Assembly (NCBI GenBank): GCA_902806595.1
Contig: CADCXC010000043.1
Span: 682,001 to 746,000 of the forward strand
DNA from: Pyrenopolyporus hunteri
Taxonomy: Eukaryota > Ascomycota > Sordariomycetes > Xylariales > Hypoxylaceae
DNA length: 64,000 bases
Direction: 5' to 3'
Shown: piece after piece, positions 23,082 through 34,154 of the stretch
Layout of the letters: every line of letters starts with the position of its first letter
Position numbering within the stretch: the stretch's first letter is position 1
Notes under the pieces: model-generated
What the model was told of the DNA's origin: nothing
The model's input: only the letters and a program-made list of their open reading frames with translations
The model's database searches: none
Made by a program: the position numbers and the translations under genes

Positions 23082-24593
23082 ATGGACCCTGAGAATAACC
23101 GACGAGGCGCTTGCGATCGATGCCGCGGTCAGAAGCTCCGATGCGTCGGTTCGGGAAGACCGGTACCTAACCCGGGATTTCGCTTTCAGCGTAACGAGAT
23201 ACCTTGTGAGAGGTGTAAGAGAGCGAAGGTTGAATGTTATAGCGTCAGACCGGCACAGAGAAGGGCCGGTGCTTCGGACAGGTACCCTAATCAAGCATCT
23301 ATCCCGCCTCACAGTACAATTACCGGATCGGAGATATCACAAACAAGCGAATTACTCAACCGTCATCTCAGAAGCGATTCGACAAGATCCAATAATAATA
23401 GTAATGATGAGCAGAGCAGCAGCAGCCGACAAGCCGAGGATATCGACTCTTTGACCGGTACGTTGCCGACGACGTCGAGCGAATGGATGACATATTCGCC
23501 AGCCGGGGATATGAATTGGAGCGATTTGGATCTCATGTTGGGCGGCCTGGACGATCCAAGAACTGGAATTGACCCAAGTCTCAAAGCGGCGACGTCGACC
23601 GGCTGGAGTCCCGATCAATTCGACATGGATGTCGGCTCAGGTCGGCCAAACTCAACCCAACGCGGAACATCTGCAGGCGACGAGCAGCAGCAATCTGGTG
23701 GTGGTGTTGGTGGTGGAGGTGGTGGCGGCTTAGGCGAGACGGCCGGTAATTCGAAGCAGCAGGCGAAAAGGCAGAGGCTCACCCAGAACCTTGACACGGC
23801 GGAGTCATGCATACAGGAACTGAGCAAATTGAACGAGGCACTTCTGCGCGAGAAAAACAACCTCGAGGATGCGTCGGAGCAGGGGAGTCAGGTGTCCATA
23901 GGGCAGATACTCCACCATTGCGAAGAATTTCTCTCGATCCTGCGGCGCCTCAGGTGGTGGTCGACGTGCACCAACAAATCAGATTCCGCTGCGAGCCGTA
24001 CCGAATCGGAATGGTCGTGTCTGGGGGATGCGGCAGATAATAGCGGTTCGCCAAGCGTTTCCTCCTCGAGCAAATCCCCGCGGACGTCGCCTACGCCAGG
24101 AGTAGTGCTAGTAGGAGGAGGTGTAGGAGGAGGAGGAGCCCCGCCGCTGGAGATCCCTACCTTGCTCTCCATACTTTCTTGTTACGCGTACATTCTCCAG
24201 TCGTACGACAGCCTCCTCACGCCAATTCTCGACGCTGTCACTCGATCGGCGCCTACGGTCCCGGCGACGCTGACCGGGCTCCACCTGGACGGATTCGACC
24301 TAGACGGTCATAATACCCTTCAGCTGGAATGCTGGACAAGCGTAAGCCTCAACATGCTGGAGAATATGGAGAATATTCTGATCGGCACGCCTGGACAAGG
24401 GGGCCTGATTAGTCAGGCCGAAGGAGGCTTACTTCGAGACAAGCTTTCGGCCGCTCTGCTCGACACGTTGCACGACCAGAACGGCCGAAAAGTTGCCTCC
24501 CCCGACAGTAGCGGCAAGCGAGAGGTGAGAGCTAAGAGATTAATCCGGGAGATTCGCGCAGCGCTGAAAGTCGTCGATTTACGGCAACGGTAG
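23082..24593 (+). CDS. AflR-like Zn2Cys6 transcription factor (probable cluster regulator)
   Basis: Nuclear DNA-binding regulator of 503 aa, one exon. I start at 23082 (MDPENNRRG). The in-frame ATG at 22998 adds 28 hydrophobic residues that no such regulator has. The cysteines are C11, C14, C21, C42, C45 and C52. The first and last triplets have normal CX2CX6C spacing, but the loop between them is about 20 residues, longer than the usual 6-12. The middle is Ser/Gln-rich with a Gly tract near residues 206-220. The C-terminal half (FLSILRRLRWW, then LLSILSCYAYILQSYDSLLTPI and LDGFDLDGHNTLQLECWTSVSLNMLENM) matches the layout of the AflR regulatory domain of secondary-metabolite activators. It sits at the left edge of the cluster, the usual place for a pathway regulator. 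Confidence 0.85.
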   Translation: MDPENNRRGACDRCRGQKLRCVGSGRPVPNPGFRFQRNEIPCERCKRAKVECYSVRPAQRRAGASDRYPNQASIPPHSTITGSEISQTSELLNRHLRSDSTRSNNNSNDEQSSSSRQAEDIDSLTGTLPTTSSEWMTYSPAGDMNWSDLDLMLGGLDDPRTGIDPSLKAATSTGWSPDQFDMDVGSGRPNSTQRGTSAGDEQQQSGGGVGGGGGGGLGETAGNSKQQAKRQRLTQNLDTAESCIQELSKLNEALLREKNNLEDASEQGSQVSIGQILHHCEEFLSILRRLRWWSTCTNKSDSAASRTESEWSCLGDAADNSGSPSVSSSSKSPRTSPTPGVVLVGGGVGGGGAPPLEIPTLLSILSCYAYILQSYDSLLTPILDAVTRSAPTVPATLTGLHLDGFDLDGHNTLQLECWTSVSLNMLENMENILIGTPGQGGLISQAEGGLLRDKLSAALLDTLHDQNGRKVASPDSSGKREVRAKRLIREIRAALKVVDLRQR

Positions 24594-26408
24594 CCCTGGC
24601 TGCGTCCCTAGGTGGGCGGCAGGCTGAAGGGGAACAATACATAATACAGTACAGTACGAAAACAAGGGTATATCGGCGGGGGCGAGAGTCAGAGTGAGAG
24701 TCAGAGTCAGAGTGAGAAGAGGGAGTGGACCTGTCGCGTTTTCCAGCCCTGCACCTACATAATCAGGTATCCAATGTATTTTGAGAGGGTCCTCATGTTT
24801 TTTTCTTTTTTTTCTCTTGCGTTTGCTTCCCTTTCGCAAAACGGGTATATGTTACGAAAAGTCAAGGGCGTGGTCAGCTCCTTTTCTTTTCTTGGAACGG
24901 GGTTCTCTGGGCCAGGGCTTGATTCTCTCTTCGTTTCCTCCCTCTCCCTGCTCGTTCTGCATGTATGGGTAGGTAGGCATAGATACCTGGTAGGCAGCTG
25001 AATACGGTCGGGTACATAATCGTTGGGTACATAATCGGCGAGTTCGAAAGACGAAAATGCTCGTAAAAAAACACCTCTTATGGCATCTTCTTTATTTTGG
25101 CAGTATTCTTTTTTCCCTTTCTTTCTTGTGAATTCCCAAGTCGACAAGGGCCAGGGTAACTGGGAAAACGACTGTAAGAATCCTTGTTAGCACGCGCCGA
25201 TTGACCCAAAGAGTAAGCTTATTTACAATAGGCTTTAATCCTTCAGATTTGTATGGGAAGATCGCCCATTTCGAAGGATCGCGAAACTTGAAAATCGCAT
25301 GTTGAGAATGGGAAATCCGTCGAGATCAGTGGTTGAAAAAGGGGACCGGTGACACATTATAGACCCACCTAGATGAAGTATTCGCGAGAGAAATACTGTG
25401 AGGAGCATTACACATAGATCTGGACCGCATAAGGGTCTCCCGCCACCGCTGTCGACCCCTGGAAATGCATCTAATTTACAAATCCTCTTTTCCCTTTTCT
25501 GAACTCTCCTCGTCCATCCGGGTTCGCAGGATAGGCATGGTTAGGCGGTAAAAGGCAGGTGGACACGGGTACGATGTTCGTAGGTAGGTATCGTCGGCAC
25601 GTAGGTAGGTGAGGATGGAGGTAAGGTATGTGTAGGTACGCATGTACCTGGTATGGTTGATATGGAACCGGCTTCCATGAATTCAATCCTATTGTCTCGA
25701 GAATGGTATTTTCTTTCCCCATATCGGCTGTTAGCTGTAGGACTTCTTTCGCAGGACTCCGTTTCGACAACGAGCCCGGTTAAAACCACTACGATACATC
25801 ATGAGCATAACGTAAGTAGGTACCTAAATGATCATCATCAACATCTTCTACCAGACTATTAGCTCTGTCATCTTTTAGCTCTGAGGATTTGTGAGTCGGT
25901 CTGGGTTATACATATTAGTTCATGTAATTGTAATACCGGCCAATTCTCTCTTGGCCGCCTTGTGCATTTTGTTCAAGTCTTTCTGATTTTTTTTCGGCAT
26001 GACGAGCATTGGATTCGGCCGATACGATTGGTCTGGTCGAGATTACCCCGAATCCTTTCGGTGCGACAAGGGGGGGCGGAACCCTGTCGCCGAATATATT
26101 TCGATGATCCCCCCGAATATCCGAATATTTTCATTCTTTGACCGCTACCTAACTTACTCCCTTACCTACCCCCTCCGAAAGTCTTTGTGCGACGAGCCTA
26201 AACTAACTTTCCCCTCCTCTCTTTGCTTCGTGTTGAGTCGGCTCGAGTCGAGCCCCGTCCCTATCCTTTTCGATCTCGTCCTTAGCTTCGGTCCTCTCTT
26301 TTCTGTAATCGTCCCCGAACAACGTGACCTAAAGCGAGACGTTATTGCGGAAACCTCATCCCCTCGATCAGTTAACGCGTTTTATTCACCACACTCAAAA
26401 GCGAGACA
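24594..26408. other. Interval between regulator and transporter; transporter promoter
   Basis: About 1.8 kb with no supported gene. It contains a GAGAGTCAGAGTGAGA microsatellite (about 24685-24720), pyrimidine-rich stretches and AGGT tracts (about 25580-25640). The last 350 bp form the promoter of the POT transporter and carry the CCGAATAT sites listed separately. Confidence 0.45.
26048..26128. promoter_or_regulatory. CCGAATAT site group upstream of the transporter
   Basis: CCGAATAT occurs at 26090-26097, 26113-26120 and 26121-26128, the last two back to back. A variant CCGAATCC lies at 26048-26055. The group is 280-360 bp before the POT start codon. The same word recurs in two divergent promoters of the cluster. 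The octamer direct repeat suits a Zn2Cys6 dimer. Confidence 0.5.
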
Positions 26409-28595
26409 ATGTCGGGCTCCCAGCCCGCTGTGAACGGCTCTGCGGAGGTCGCCGCAGAGCCTGGGTTACAACAACCACGGTTGGTGATGGCTCCTTCTGG
26501 TGATGCGGGCTCCGTTACTGATGCCGGCGTGTTTTCTTTGTCCGAAACAGAGAAGCATTCCGAATTTCCTAGTGAGAAGCAGGAGCAGTCGTCCTTAGAC
26601 GTCGATTGCTCCGCGGCTGAAGATGACGGTCGTGTGGCTACCGAAGACGAGGTCCGCGATCTCCTCCACGTCGTCGACCGAATTCCCGTCCGACTCTGGA
26701 TAGCCTGCCTCGCTGGTATTTTGGAACGCTTTGTCTGGTATGGAGCAACTGCTCCCTTGCGTGAGTGAATTGAACAAACCGCCGCCGCCGCGGATGTCGG
26801 AACCCGAGTTGCTGACCGTTCTATCCAGAGAATTACCTGCAAAACGAACCCGGCGGTGAAGTCCCCGGTGCTTTAGGCCTCCGCCAGGCAGCCGCCTCGA
26901 ACATCGTGAATGCGATCATGATCGGGTCCTACATTACGCCCGTCCCCGCCGCCGTTATTGCCGATAGCTGGCTTGGCCGCTATAAAACGATGCTATATGC
27001 CGCTATGTACTGTGGATCCCATCTCTCAGTCATCCTAATCTTTTTTTGTTTCTGTTTTATAGAATATGTATTTGGATTGTCTTTCGTACGGAGGCTAATG
27101 ACATGACAGAATCGAATCTATCGGCGCGACGGTTCTTTTTGCGACTTCACTACCCGCTGCTATCGAGGGCGGTGCTGCCTTGGGCGGTGTGATCGCGGCC
27201 TCTGTACTACTGGCTGTGGGTTCGGGAGCATTCAAAACCACCGTGGTTCCGTTTATAGGTGTGTGCTGGCTCCGTGCTTAGGATCGGCGTTTGCCCTGGG
27301 CTAACTCGCTCTAGCCGACCAATATGACAATACAGAGTTTCGAGTTTTCACCAAGAAGACCGGAGAGAAGGTCGTCGGTGACCGAGAACTTACCATTACG
27401 TACATCTACAATGTATTCTACTGGTGCGTTGAAGACATCGATTTCTTGACGTATGGAGGATTCTAACTTCGAGTTCAGGGCTATAAACGTAATAAGCTTC
27501 TTCGCTGACGCGACGCCCTTGCTCGAAAGATATGTCGGCTTTTGGGTGGCGTATCTGATTCCGTGCTGTTGCATGTGGCTGGCCTTGATTCCGATCCTTC
27601 TCGGTCGCAACTATTTCGGTCAGTTAATTTAATCACCACTATCTATCCTTACATTAGAAGAATCGACTAGCTGACACGGGTTCATTTAGTTCGAACGGCG
27701 CCAACGAGCAACATCATGCCCGATGTAGTGCGTGCGCTGCGTTACGGCGTAGCCGGCGGTTTCCGAATGGATGCTGCGAAACCAGATGCTCAGCTCAAGC
27801 GCGGTCGTCAGGTTTCCTGGAACGACTCTTTTATCGAGGATATTAAGCGAAGTCTTCTGACCTGTCGAGTGTTGTGCGTACCAAACCCTCGTGTTTTATC
27901 CCTTGTCTCTGACCTGGATCGCCTTCTAACATCGTCGCAGGATTCTGTTCCCTATTCATTGGCTCTGCTATAATCAGACCTTCAATAATTTGATCTCCCA
28001 AGCTGGTCAAATGGTGACCTACGGTATCCCTAACGACATGATTAAAATCGCCGGTGCCATCTTCGGCATTTTTGTCGCGCCTATCGTGCAGAAAGGACTG
28101 TATCCCTTCCTTACAAAGAGGCGAATAACTTTTAGCCCGGTTGCTCGCATGACGGTCGGATTTGCTGTTCTCACCCTCTCCATGGCTTACACGACCGTGG
28201 TTCAGAAACTCATTTATCAGGCAGGGCCGTGCTACGACGCGCCTCTTGAGTGTCCGGCTGCGCTTGGCCGTACCGTGCCCAACCAGATATCTGTCTTTCT
28301 TCAGCTCCCCATCTATTTTGGGGGCGCGATGGCGGAGGTCTTCTGTTTTACCACGGGCACCGAATATGCCTACAACCATGCGCCTAAGCGGATGAAGACG
28401 CTGGTTCAAGCTATCTGGTTAACCATGGGCGGCATCGGATCGTGCCTGGCCATCGCATTCACTCCCCTCACGAGAGATCCCCATTTAGTTACCATGTATG
28501 CCATCCTGTCCGGTCTTTTGGGGGTTGCGACTGTCCTGTTGTGGGTGATTTTCCGTAACGTGGATAAGGTCAAGGATGGGAGCGAAAGTGAGTGA
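26409..28595 (+). CDS. POT/PTR-family peptide transporter
   Basis: Proton-coupled oligopeptide transporter (PTR2 family) of the plasma membrane. Exons: 26409-26760, 26829-27006, 27110-27258, 27315-27423, 27479-27618, 27690-27873 and 27941-28595. All phases close. A long Ser/Glu-rich cytoplasmic start (about 95 aa) leads to the first helix and the family motif QNYLQN. ADSWLGRYKT matches the PTR2 signature (D-x-x-G-R/K-Y-x-T), and SIGATVLFATSLP, GGVIAA, GSGAFKTTVVPFIADQY and PIHWLCYNQTFNNLISQ match PTR2 proteins in order. Late helices include IFGIFVAPIVQKGLY and the GTEYAYNHAPKRMKT loop. Intron 2 has a weak donor (gtactg) chosen by phase. Placed in a peptide cluster, it probably exports the product or takes up a peptide precursor. 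Confidence 0.87.
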
Positions 28596-29171
28596 CGAAT
28601 CGGTTGGTACGATGAATTGGAGGTGCATATTGAATAATGAAGAGATGTTGATAATTGAGGGGTGGATATGGGACGGGGGGAGGAGGTTACCGGCATCTTC
28701 AGACGTCTTAGAAATGGTTCGGTATGGGAATAAATTGCTAGACCTTGGAATGAGAAGGATTGGGAGTCAATATTGCATTGTAATATTATCTTTTCTCATA
28801 CTGCCTATCAAGACCGCGTATCTCTGGGAGATGAAGTTTCGAGTGATGTAAGTGAACGCCGAACTACTAAAACGGAAGAGTAGGTGCTTTAGGTATGAGT
28901 AGTGACACACCGAGTAGACTGAATTCATGTTATAATTTGGTGCAGTACGCTAGTGTTCATATCGTCAAGCATCTCTGGAGGCACGGGGGTAATGAAGGTT
29001 TAATATTCATCTCAATCGTAAATAGGTATACAAACATTGACGGGAGCAGTTGTGGTGACTGATCTAAACTGATCTAACATAAACTGTCTAGCTTTGTCCA
29101 GTAACACCTTGCATATAATATCAAACTGCAAGGGAAGTTAAATCTACTTCCGATTCAGGAGACAGTTCTAC
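28596..29171. other. Convergent 3' intergenic interval
   Basis: About 575 bp between the 3' ends of the transporter and A-T genes. I see no gene or clear repeat. The short frames here are unsupported. Confidence 0.4.
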
Positions 29172-31160
29172 TCAGGCTTTGACATCTACTAGGTTATCGG
29201 TTCCATGCACCACTTCCCTAGGAGAAGAGTCTTCGAAGAGCGGTCGAATCTTCGTGGCCATCTTGCTTAGTATGGGGCTGGCGAAGATCTCGGCGACGGT
29301 CAGGATCAACTGCTCCTCGGTCGCTACCGTAGCAAGCTGAATGGCGTTAAGGGAATCCCCACCCAGCCGGAAGAAGTGGTCTTCTTTCGCAATCTCGTCG
29401 AGCTCGAGGCCTAATACGCGGGACCACAGACGTTGCACTTTTTGCTCCATGTGCGTCTGAGGGCGCGTCCGCGATGACCGTGCTGCGGTAGACGGAGGCC
29501 CGCGGAAGGCAGCCAGCTCCTGCCGCGAAAGGGCTGAGCCTATCGTCTTGAGCTGTCGCCGATCGGTCTTCCCGGAGGGGTTCAGGGGAAATTTCCAGAC
29601 CGGAATGTATACCGAGGGGACCATGTACTGAGGGAGCGTCTTCAAGAGGGCTTTGTTAAGGTCTCTGGTCAGATCCCACATGGCGTCTCGCAGTTGCTCG
29701 GCGCCTTCTGGCTCGTCCGGCTGGACTTGGCTTATGGCCAAGAATCCCACCAATGTCGGACGACCTCCGACGCCGCCGGGAGTAATCAAATCCACGATAG
29801 GATTGACACGCTTTCGCGTTCGAGAGAACAGCTGCTCCTGAATGTGATGTTCTACTTCGCTGAGCTCGACCCGCTGCCCACGGACCTTGACCTGGGTGTC
29901 TTTGCGGCCTACGAAGTTGAGTGTTCCGTCCGGGTTATAGTGCACTAGATCTCCGGTCTTGTACAGTCTCTGGGCACGTCTATCCTCCGGGAGCCACTCT
30001 GGGGCCTTGATGAAGACAGATGCGGTCCGTTCGGGGTCGTTTAAATAGCCCTTCGTAATGATGGGGCCTTCAACCACCAGTTCTCCCACCGCCCCCACCG
30101 AGACTAGTCGATTGTGGTCCTCGGGATCTACAACCCAAGTCACGGCGCCGTGGCCGCGCCCGATCGTTCGTGGGTCGCCGTTAGGAGGAAGAAGATTGAT
30201 GGTTATGAGAAGACACTCGGAAGGACCGTATACGTTGACCAGCTTCGTCTTAGGAGCCCATTGCGCGACGTCAGCCACGCTGCTGAGCTCGCCGCCGAGT
30301 TTGAGGATTTTTAAGCCCGGAACGGAGTCTGGGTTGATCAAACGCGCCACTGAGGGCGTGAGATCGGCGGAATTGACTTCGAGCCGGTTAATAGCGCCGG
30401 CGATGTCGTTATGACGCTCCCAATTCGACGGCACGCAGATACACCCACCAACGATGAGGGTCGAGAGGATGATGTCCGTGCTGACGTCGAAGCTATATGA
30501 GGCGAAATCAAAGACGCGGGGATTCGGAACTTCGAGGATAGCTCGCCTATGGTGGACTCCGGATACGAAACTTCGATGGGAGCTCATCACCCCCTTGGGT
30601 AGCCCGGTACTACCCGATGTAAAGACGACAAACACCGTATCTTCGGGGTCTGTCTCTAGAGTAGGAATTGTGGCCGCCGGCATAGCCTGGAGGATTTCCT
30701 GGGTCACAACCACGACCTCAGAATTAGTCTTGGAACTTATTTTGGTCGCTAGGTCTTGTTGCTTTGGCGAGGCCACGACGAGCTTAGCCCGAGTGAGGAT
30801 CACGATCTCTCGCAGGCGGGCTTCAGGCTGCGCCGCGTCTAGCAAAACAAAGGCGCCGCCGGCTCGTATAGCCGCGAGCATAGCTACGATAGTCCACGCA
30901 GACTTCTCGAAACAGAGCGGGACTATCACATCTTTCTCGACGCCATGTCCCCGAAGTTGGTGCGCTAGACGAGATGAGAAGTCGTCGATTTCGGCGTACG
31001 TCAAGTTCCCGTCCCACGAGCATACCGCGGGGGCGGTTGGATTCGCCCGTACCTTTTCACTAATAAGATCATAAACTAATTTGTTGATAGAATCGGGAAC
31101 CGTCTTGTTCCATTCCAATATCTGATCATAATTTTGTTTCGGTAAATCTAGTGTTGCCAT
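29172..31160 (-). CDS. Free-standing NRPS adenylation-thiolation (A-T) protein
   Basis: 662 aa, one exon. It activates an amino (or aryl) acid as the adenylate and loads it onto its own phosphopantetheine arm. Core motifs are intact: TSGSTGLPKG (181-190), FDVS (224-227), NVYGPSE (309-315), YKTGDL (400-405), GRKDTQVKVRGQRVELSEVE, and NPSGKTDRR with catalytic K531. The carrier domain ends in FFRLGGDSLNA with attachment site S603. No condensation, reductase or thioesterase domain follows. The N-terminus (ILEWNKTVPDSI) looks like the C-to-A linker of a full NRPS, as if the protein were split from one. By hand alignment to GrsA the specificity residues read roughly D-V-D-D-L-L-V-L-I-K, which I cannot assign to a substrate. 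It is divergent from the phenol hydroxylase and shares its promoter. It probably supplies the unit missing from NRPS module 1. Confidence 0.9.
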   Translation of the reverse strand: MATLDLPKQNYDQILEWNKTVPDSINKLVYDLISEKVRANPTAPAVCSWDGNLTYAEIDDFSSRLAHQLRGHGVEKDVIVPLCFEKSAWTIVAMLAAIRAGGAFVLLDAAQPEARLREIVILTRAKLVVASPKQQDLATKISSKTNSEVVVVTQEILQAMPAATIPTLETDPEDTVFVVFTSGSTGLPKGVMSSHRSFVSGVHHRRAILEVPNPRVFDFASYSFDVSTDIILSTLIVGGCICVPSNWERHNDIAGAINRLEVNSADLTPSVARLINPDSVPGLKILKLGGELSSVADVAQWAPKTKLVNVYGPSECLLITINLLPPNGDPRTIGRGHGAVTWVVDPEDHNRLVSVGAVGELVVEGPIITKGYLNDPERTASVFIKAPEWLPEDRRAQRLYKTGDLVHYNPDGTLNFVGRKDTQVKVRGQRVELSEVEHHIQEQLFSRTRKRVNPIVDLITPGGVGGRPTLVGFLAISQVQPDEPEGAEQLRDAMWDLTRDLNKALLKTLPQYMVPSVYIPVWKFPLNPSGKTDRRQLKTIGSALSRQELAAFRGPPSTAARSSRTRPQTHMEQKVQRLWSRVLGLELDEIAKEDHFFRLGGDSLNAIQLATVATEEQLILTVAEIFASPILSKMATKIRPLFEDSSPREVVHGTDNLVDVKA

Positions 31161-31567
31161 AGTTGTCGCCTTCGCTTCTGGAGTCTCTGTGTGGCTATTA
31201 TTTCGTGTGATTTGTCTTGTTTCCGTCGTAATGTCATTTAGAAGTAGACGAACTTTTAATCGTATGACGCCGCACCAGAAGGATTGAAGATCAGTAGATT
31301 ATCACTCTGGGATCGTTCTCATATCATTCTTGATTTAATTGTTTAATGTTGCGCTTATCACGATTCCCGAACGAGTTCGGGCCTATTCGGGATGAGTCGG
31401 GTCGGGAGGCCGAATGTTCGGTATTCGCGAGGTGGGTGGCAGGACGATGTTGAGTCAGCAACAGCTAATTTTGCGACTTCATATCGAGGAAGGATGAAGC
31501 ATTGAATAGAGGAAATGGGAACAATTGCTTGCTTTTCTCTATCCGTTTACCTATGCAGTATACTACC
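31161..31567. promoter_or_regulatory. Divergent promoter of A-T and monooxygenase genes
   Basis: 407-bp bidirectional promoter. It carries the perfect-arm inverted repeat CCCGAACGAGTTCGGG (31366-31381; 7-bp arms, 2-bp spacer), ATTCGG (31385-31390), two TCGGG words, CCGAATG (31410-31416) and TTCGGTATTCG (31417-31427). The last is the reverse of the CGAATACCGAA core found in the methyltransferase/oxidase promoter. Dense CGG half-sites suit a Zn2Cys6 regulator. Confidence 0.55.
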
Positions 31568-33753
31568 ATGTCTACTATCACAGACAAAGTCGACGTGCTC
31601 ATTATTGGGGCAGGTCCCGCAGGGTATGTGAATCCCAGGGTTCGTTGACGATGATGATCAGGGTATAAAAATGGAGAGAAATAGAAAGAGGAAGGAAGAT
31701 GATTCCTAGATAGCTAATAACTCATCTAGGCTCACCGCGGCAAATTGCTTCAAAGGCAACAAGAATTTGCGTGTGCGGCTAATCGACCAGAAGCCCGGGC
31801 CCGTACATACGGGGAAAGCCGACGGACTTAAAAGCATTTCACTCGAAGTTTTAGACACTTTCGGAATTGGCGATACAATCCGCAATGAGTCTTATCGGGT
31901 GGAAGAGATCGTCCTCTGGGACCCGGATAGCCAGGGGAAACTTATTCGGTCTATGACGATACCGGATAGGGTTCCGGAGCTAGGAAAGCCACGAGAGATG
32001 ACTTTGGATCAAGGTTAGCGGAGTCCGCCACAATTAACAGAACTTCTAATAACAGGTGGGCAGGACGAATTGAGTACCATATGGTATCGTCTCTCTTGAA
32101 AGATGGAAGCGTAGAAATCTCTTGGAAGAAGCAGCCGAGCGACTTAAGCGTCAACCTCGAAGCCGCCGAGGACCCCCTTGCGTACCCTGTCACCGTACAG
32201 GTACGCACCGTCGACGACGATGATGCTCCTCTCGAAACCATCCATGCCCGCTACCTAATTGCCTGCGATGGGGCCCGTAGCTGGACGAGAAAACATCTTA
32301 GCATTCCTCTGGTTGGTGATCTCACCGATTCAAGCTGGGGTAAGTGGCTTAAGGGGGAGGGGAGTTCGATACCGTCATCTCTAACACAACACTAGGCGTT
32401 ATGGACATCGTACCAAAGACTAGCTTCCCCGATATTCGCAAGGTCTGCGTGATCCATTCGATAAAGGGAACGTTGATGGGAGTCCCACGCGAGGATAAAT
32501 TGGTGAGGTTCTACGTCGCGATGGATTCGGCCAATCACAACGGCGCAAAGGCGAACGGCGCGAAGCTATTAGATGAGGAACAAAACGTAACCTTCGAGAG
32601 CATCATGGACTCTGCGCGCTCCATCGTTTCTCCATATACCTTCGAAGCTGGCCGCGTAGCCTGGTGGTCTACCTACCAGGTTGGCCAACGTGTCGCAGAC
32701 GAATTTTCGAGGCACAACCGTGTGTTCCTTGCCGGTGATGCAGTCCGTAAGTTTTTTTTTTTTTTTTTTTTTCCTTTCTTAAAAACAAGGTCCTGGCTTG
32801 ACCAAAAGATCCCCGTTCATTGACGAGTCGTCTTTGGGAGTTTTGATAAACTGACGGTTAGCGTAGACACACACTCCCCTAAAGCAGGCCAGGGGATGAA
32901 CACTAGCATCCAGGATGGTAAGTTTGCTTCCCCTCCAGATTGATATGACGATTCTGACGCGGATTTTTGAATTACAGCGTATAATATTGGATGGAAGCTT
33001 CGTTACCACCTCGAGCATCGCTGTGCGAGAGCGTTATTGTCAACATATGAACAAGAACGAAGACCCATCGCTCAGCAATTGATTGACTTTGACCGCCACT
33101 ATCTCGAGCTATTCGCCAACCCGAGCCTAGACACCGACGGCTTCCTAGCCGCTTATCTGAAAGGGATGAAGTTTACCACCGGAATCGGGATCCGGTACGC
33201 GCCGTCTCTAGTCGTTCATTCGTCTTTATCGGTAGACGAAACCTCTGCATTGGCCAAGGGGTTCGCGCCAGGAATGCGCCTACCGGACTTCCAGATGGTG
33301 AACCAGGCGGACGGGGTTCCTGTAACCCTTTACCACCGGCTCCTCATGAACGGCCTTTTTCGAATCTTAGTTTTCGCGGGGGATATTTCCAAGGAACGCG
33401 CCTCCCAAAGACTATCAAGATTCGGAAATTGGTTATCTAAATTCCAACGAGCTCATTCCGGAGTCGAGGCTGTCGTCATCCACTCGGCTAAACGGGCAGA
33501 CATTGAATTGATGGATCTGCCGAATGTCTTCTATGCCTGGAGTGAGGAGGAAGGGTACAACTACTGGGGAGTTTACGTCGATGACGAGAGCTACCATGAT
33601 GGGCATGGGAAAGCGTATCAGCGCTGCGGTATCGATCGCGACGAAGGATGCGCGGTTCTTGTCCGGCCGGATGGTTATATCGGTCTCATCTGTGAGCTAG
33701 ACCAGGCAAGTCAGATTACGAGCTATTTCCAGCCCCTCGGGCCCATTGATTAG
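31568..33753 (+). CDS. Phenol 2-monooxygenase-like FAD hydroxylase
   Basis: FAD- and NAD(P)H-dependent aromatic hydroxylase of the phenol hydroxylase type (597 aa). Exons: 31568-31623, 31730-32013, 32064-32339, 32396-32746, 32867-32917 and 32978-33753. The ADP-binding motif VDVLIIGAGPAG (about residues 8-19) is cut by intron 1. TLDQGRIEYH crosses intron 2, where the acceptor at 32063 is the one that fits phase and family. The NAD(P)H/FAD motif YLIACDGARSWTRK is near 175-188. The FAD ribityl-binding GDAVHTHSPKAGQGMNTSIQDA (near 317-338) is built across introns 4 and 5. The C-terminus is the thioredoxin-like domain of phenol hydroxylases (RLPDFQMVNQADGVPVTLYH). FsqG of the fumisoquin pathway belongs to this type and hydroxylates a tyrosine-derived phenol; a similar role is inferred here. 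Confidence 0.9.
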
Positions 33754-34154
33754 AGATGGTCGCCTAGGATGCCTAGGTTTAGACTAGAAGGGCTCTGTAA
33801 GGGAGGATTCGGGCTTCTTGTATAGAATAGGTACGATGTATATCATTCAAGTTCGACTTACCTTGACAAAGTGAGCCTAGAATGGAAGGGGAAAAAATCG
33901 TGCACAAGGAATGAAGATGAGAAATCGATCCCTGGTCAAGTGCTCCAATTTATGTCTTACGGTATGCCACACGGTCTAGTTACTGTATTCTCTGTATTTT
34001 AATCACTATAGAAATACCAGGCTCTAGCGCATACCTCGCTATATTCAGGCGCTGTTTATAGTACCTACATACCTAGGAAGCCGGGAACCACCAGATATAC
34101 ACGGGCCTAGCGGTGCCCAGTGGCACCTAGTAACACAGTATATGCATTACAGTG

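Noticed and set aside
32396..32823. Monooxygenase reading through to a stop after the poly-T stretch
   Set aside because: The frame after 32746 is a run of Phe codons. Splicing at gtaagt restores the GDAVHTHSPKAGQG motif, so this is an intron.
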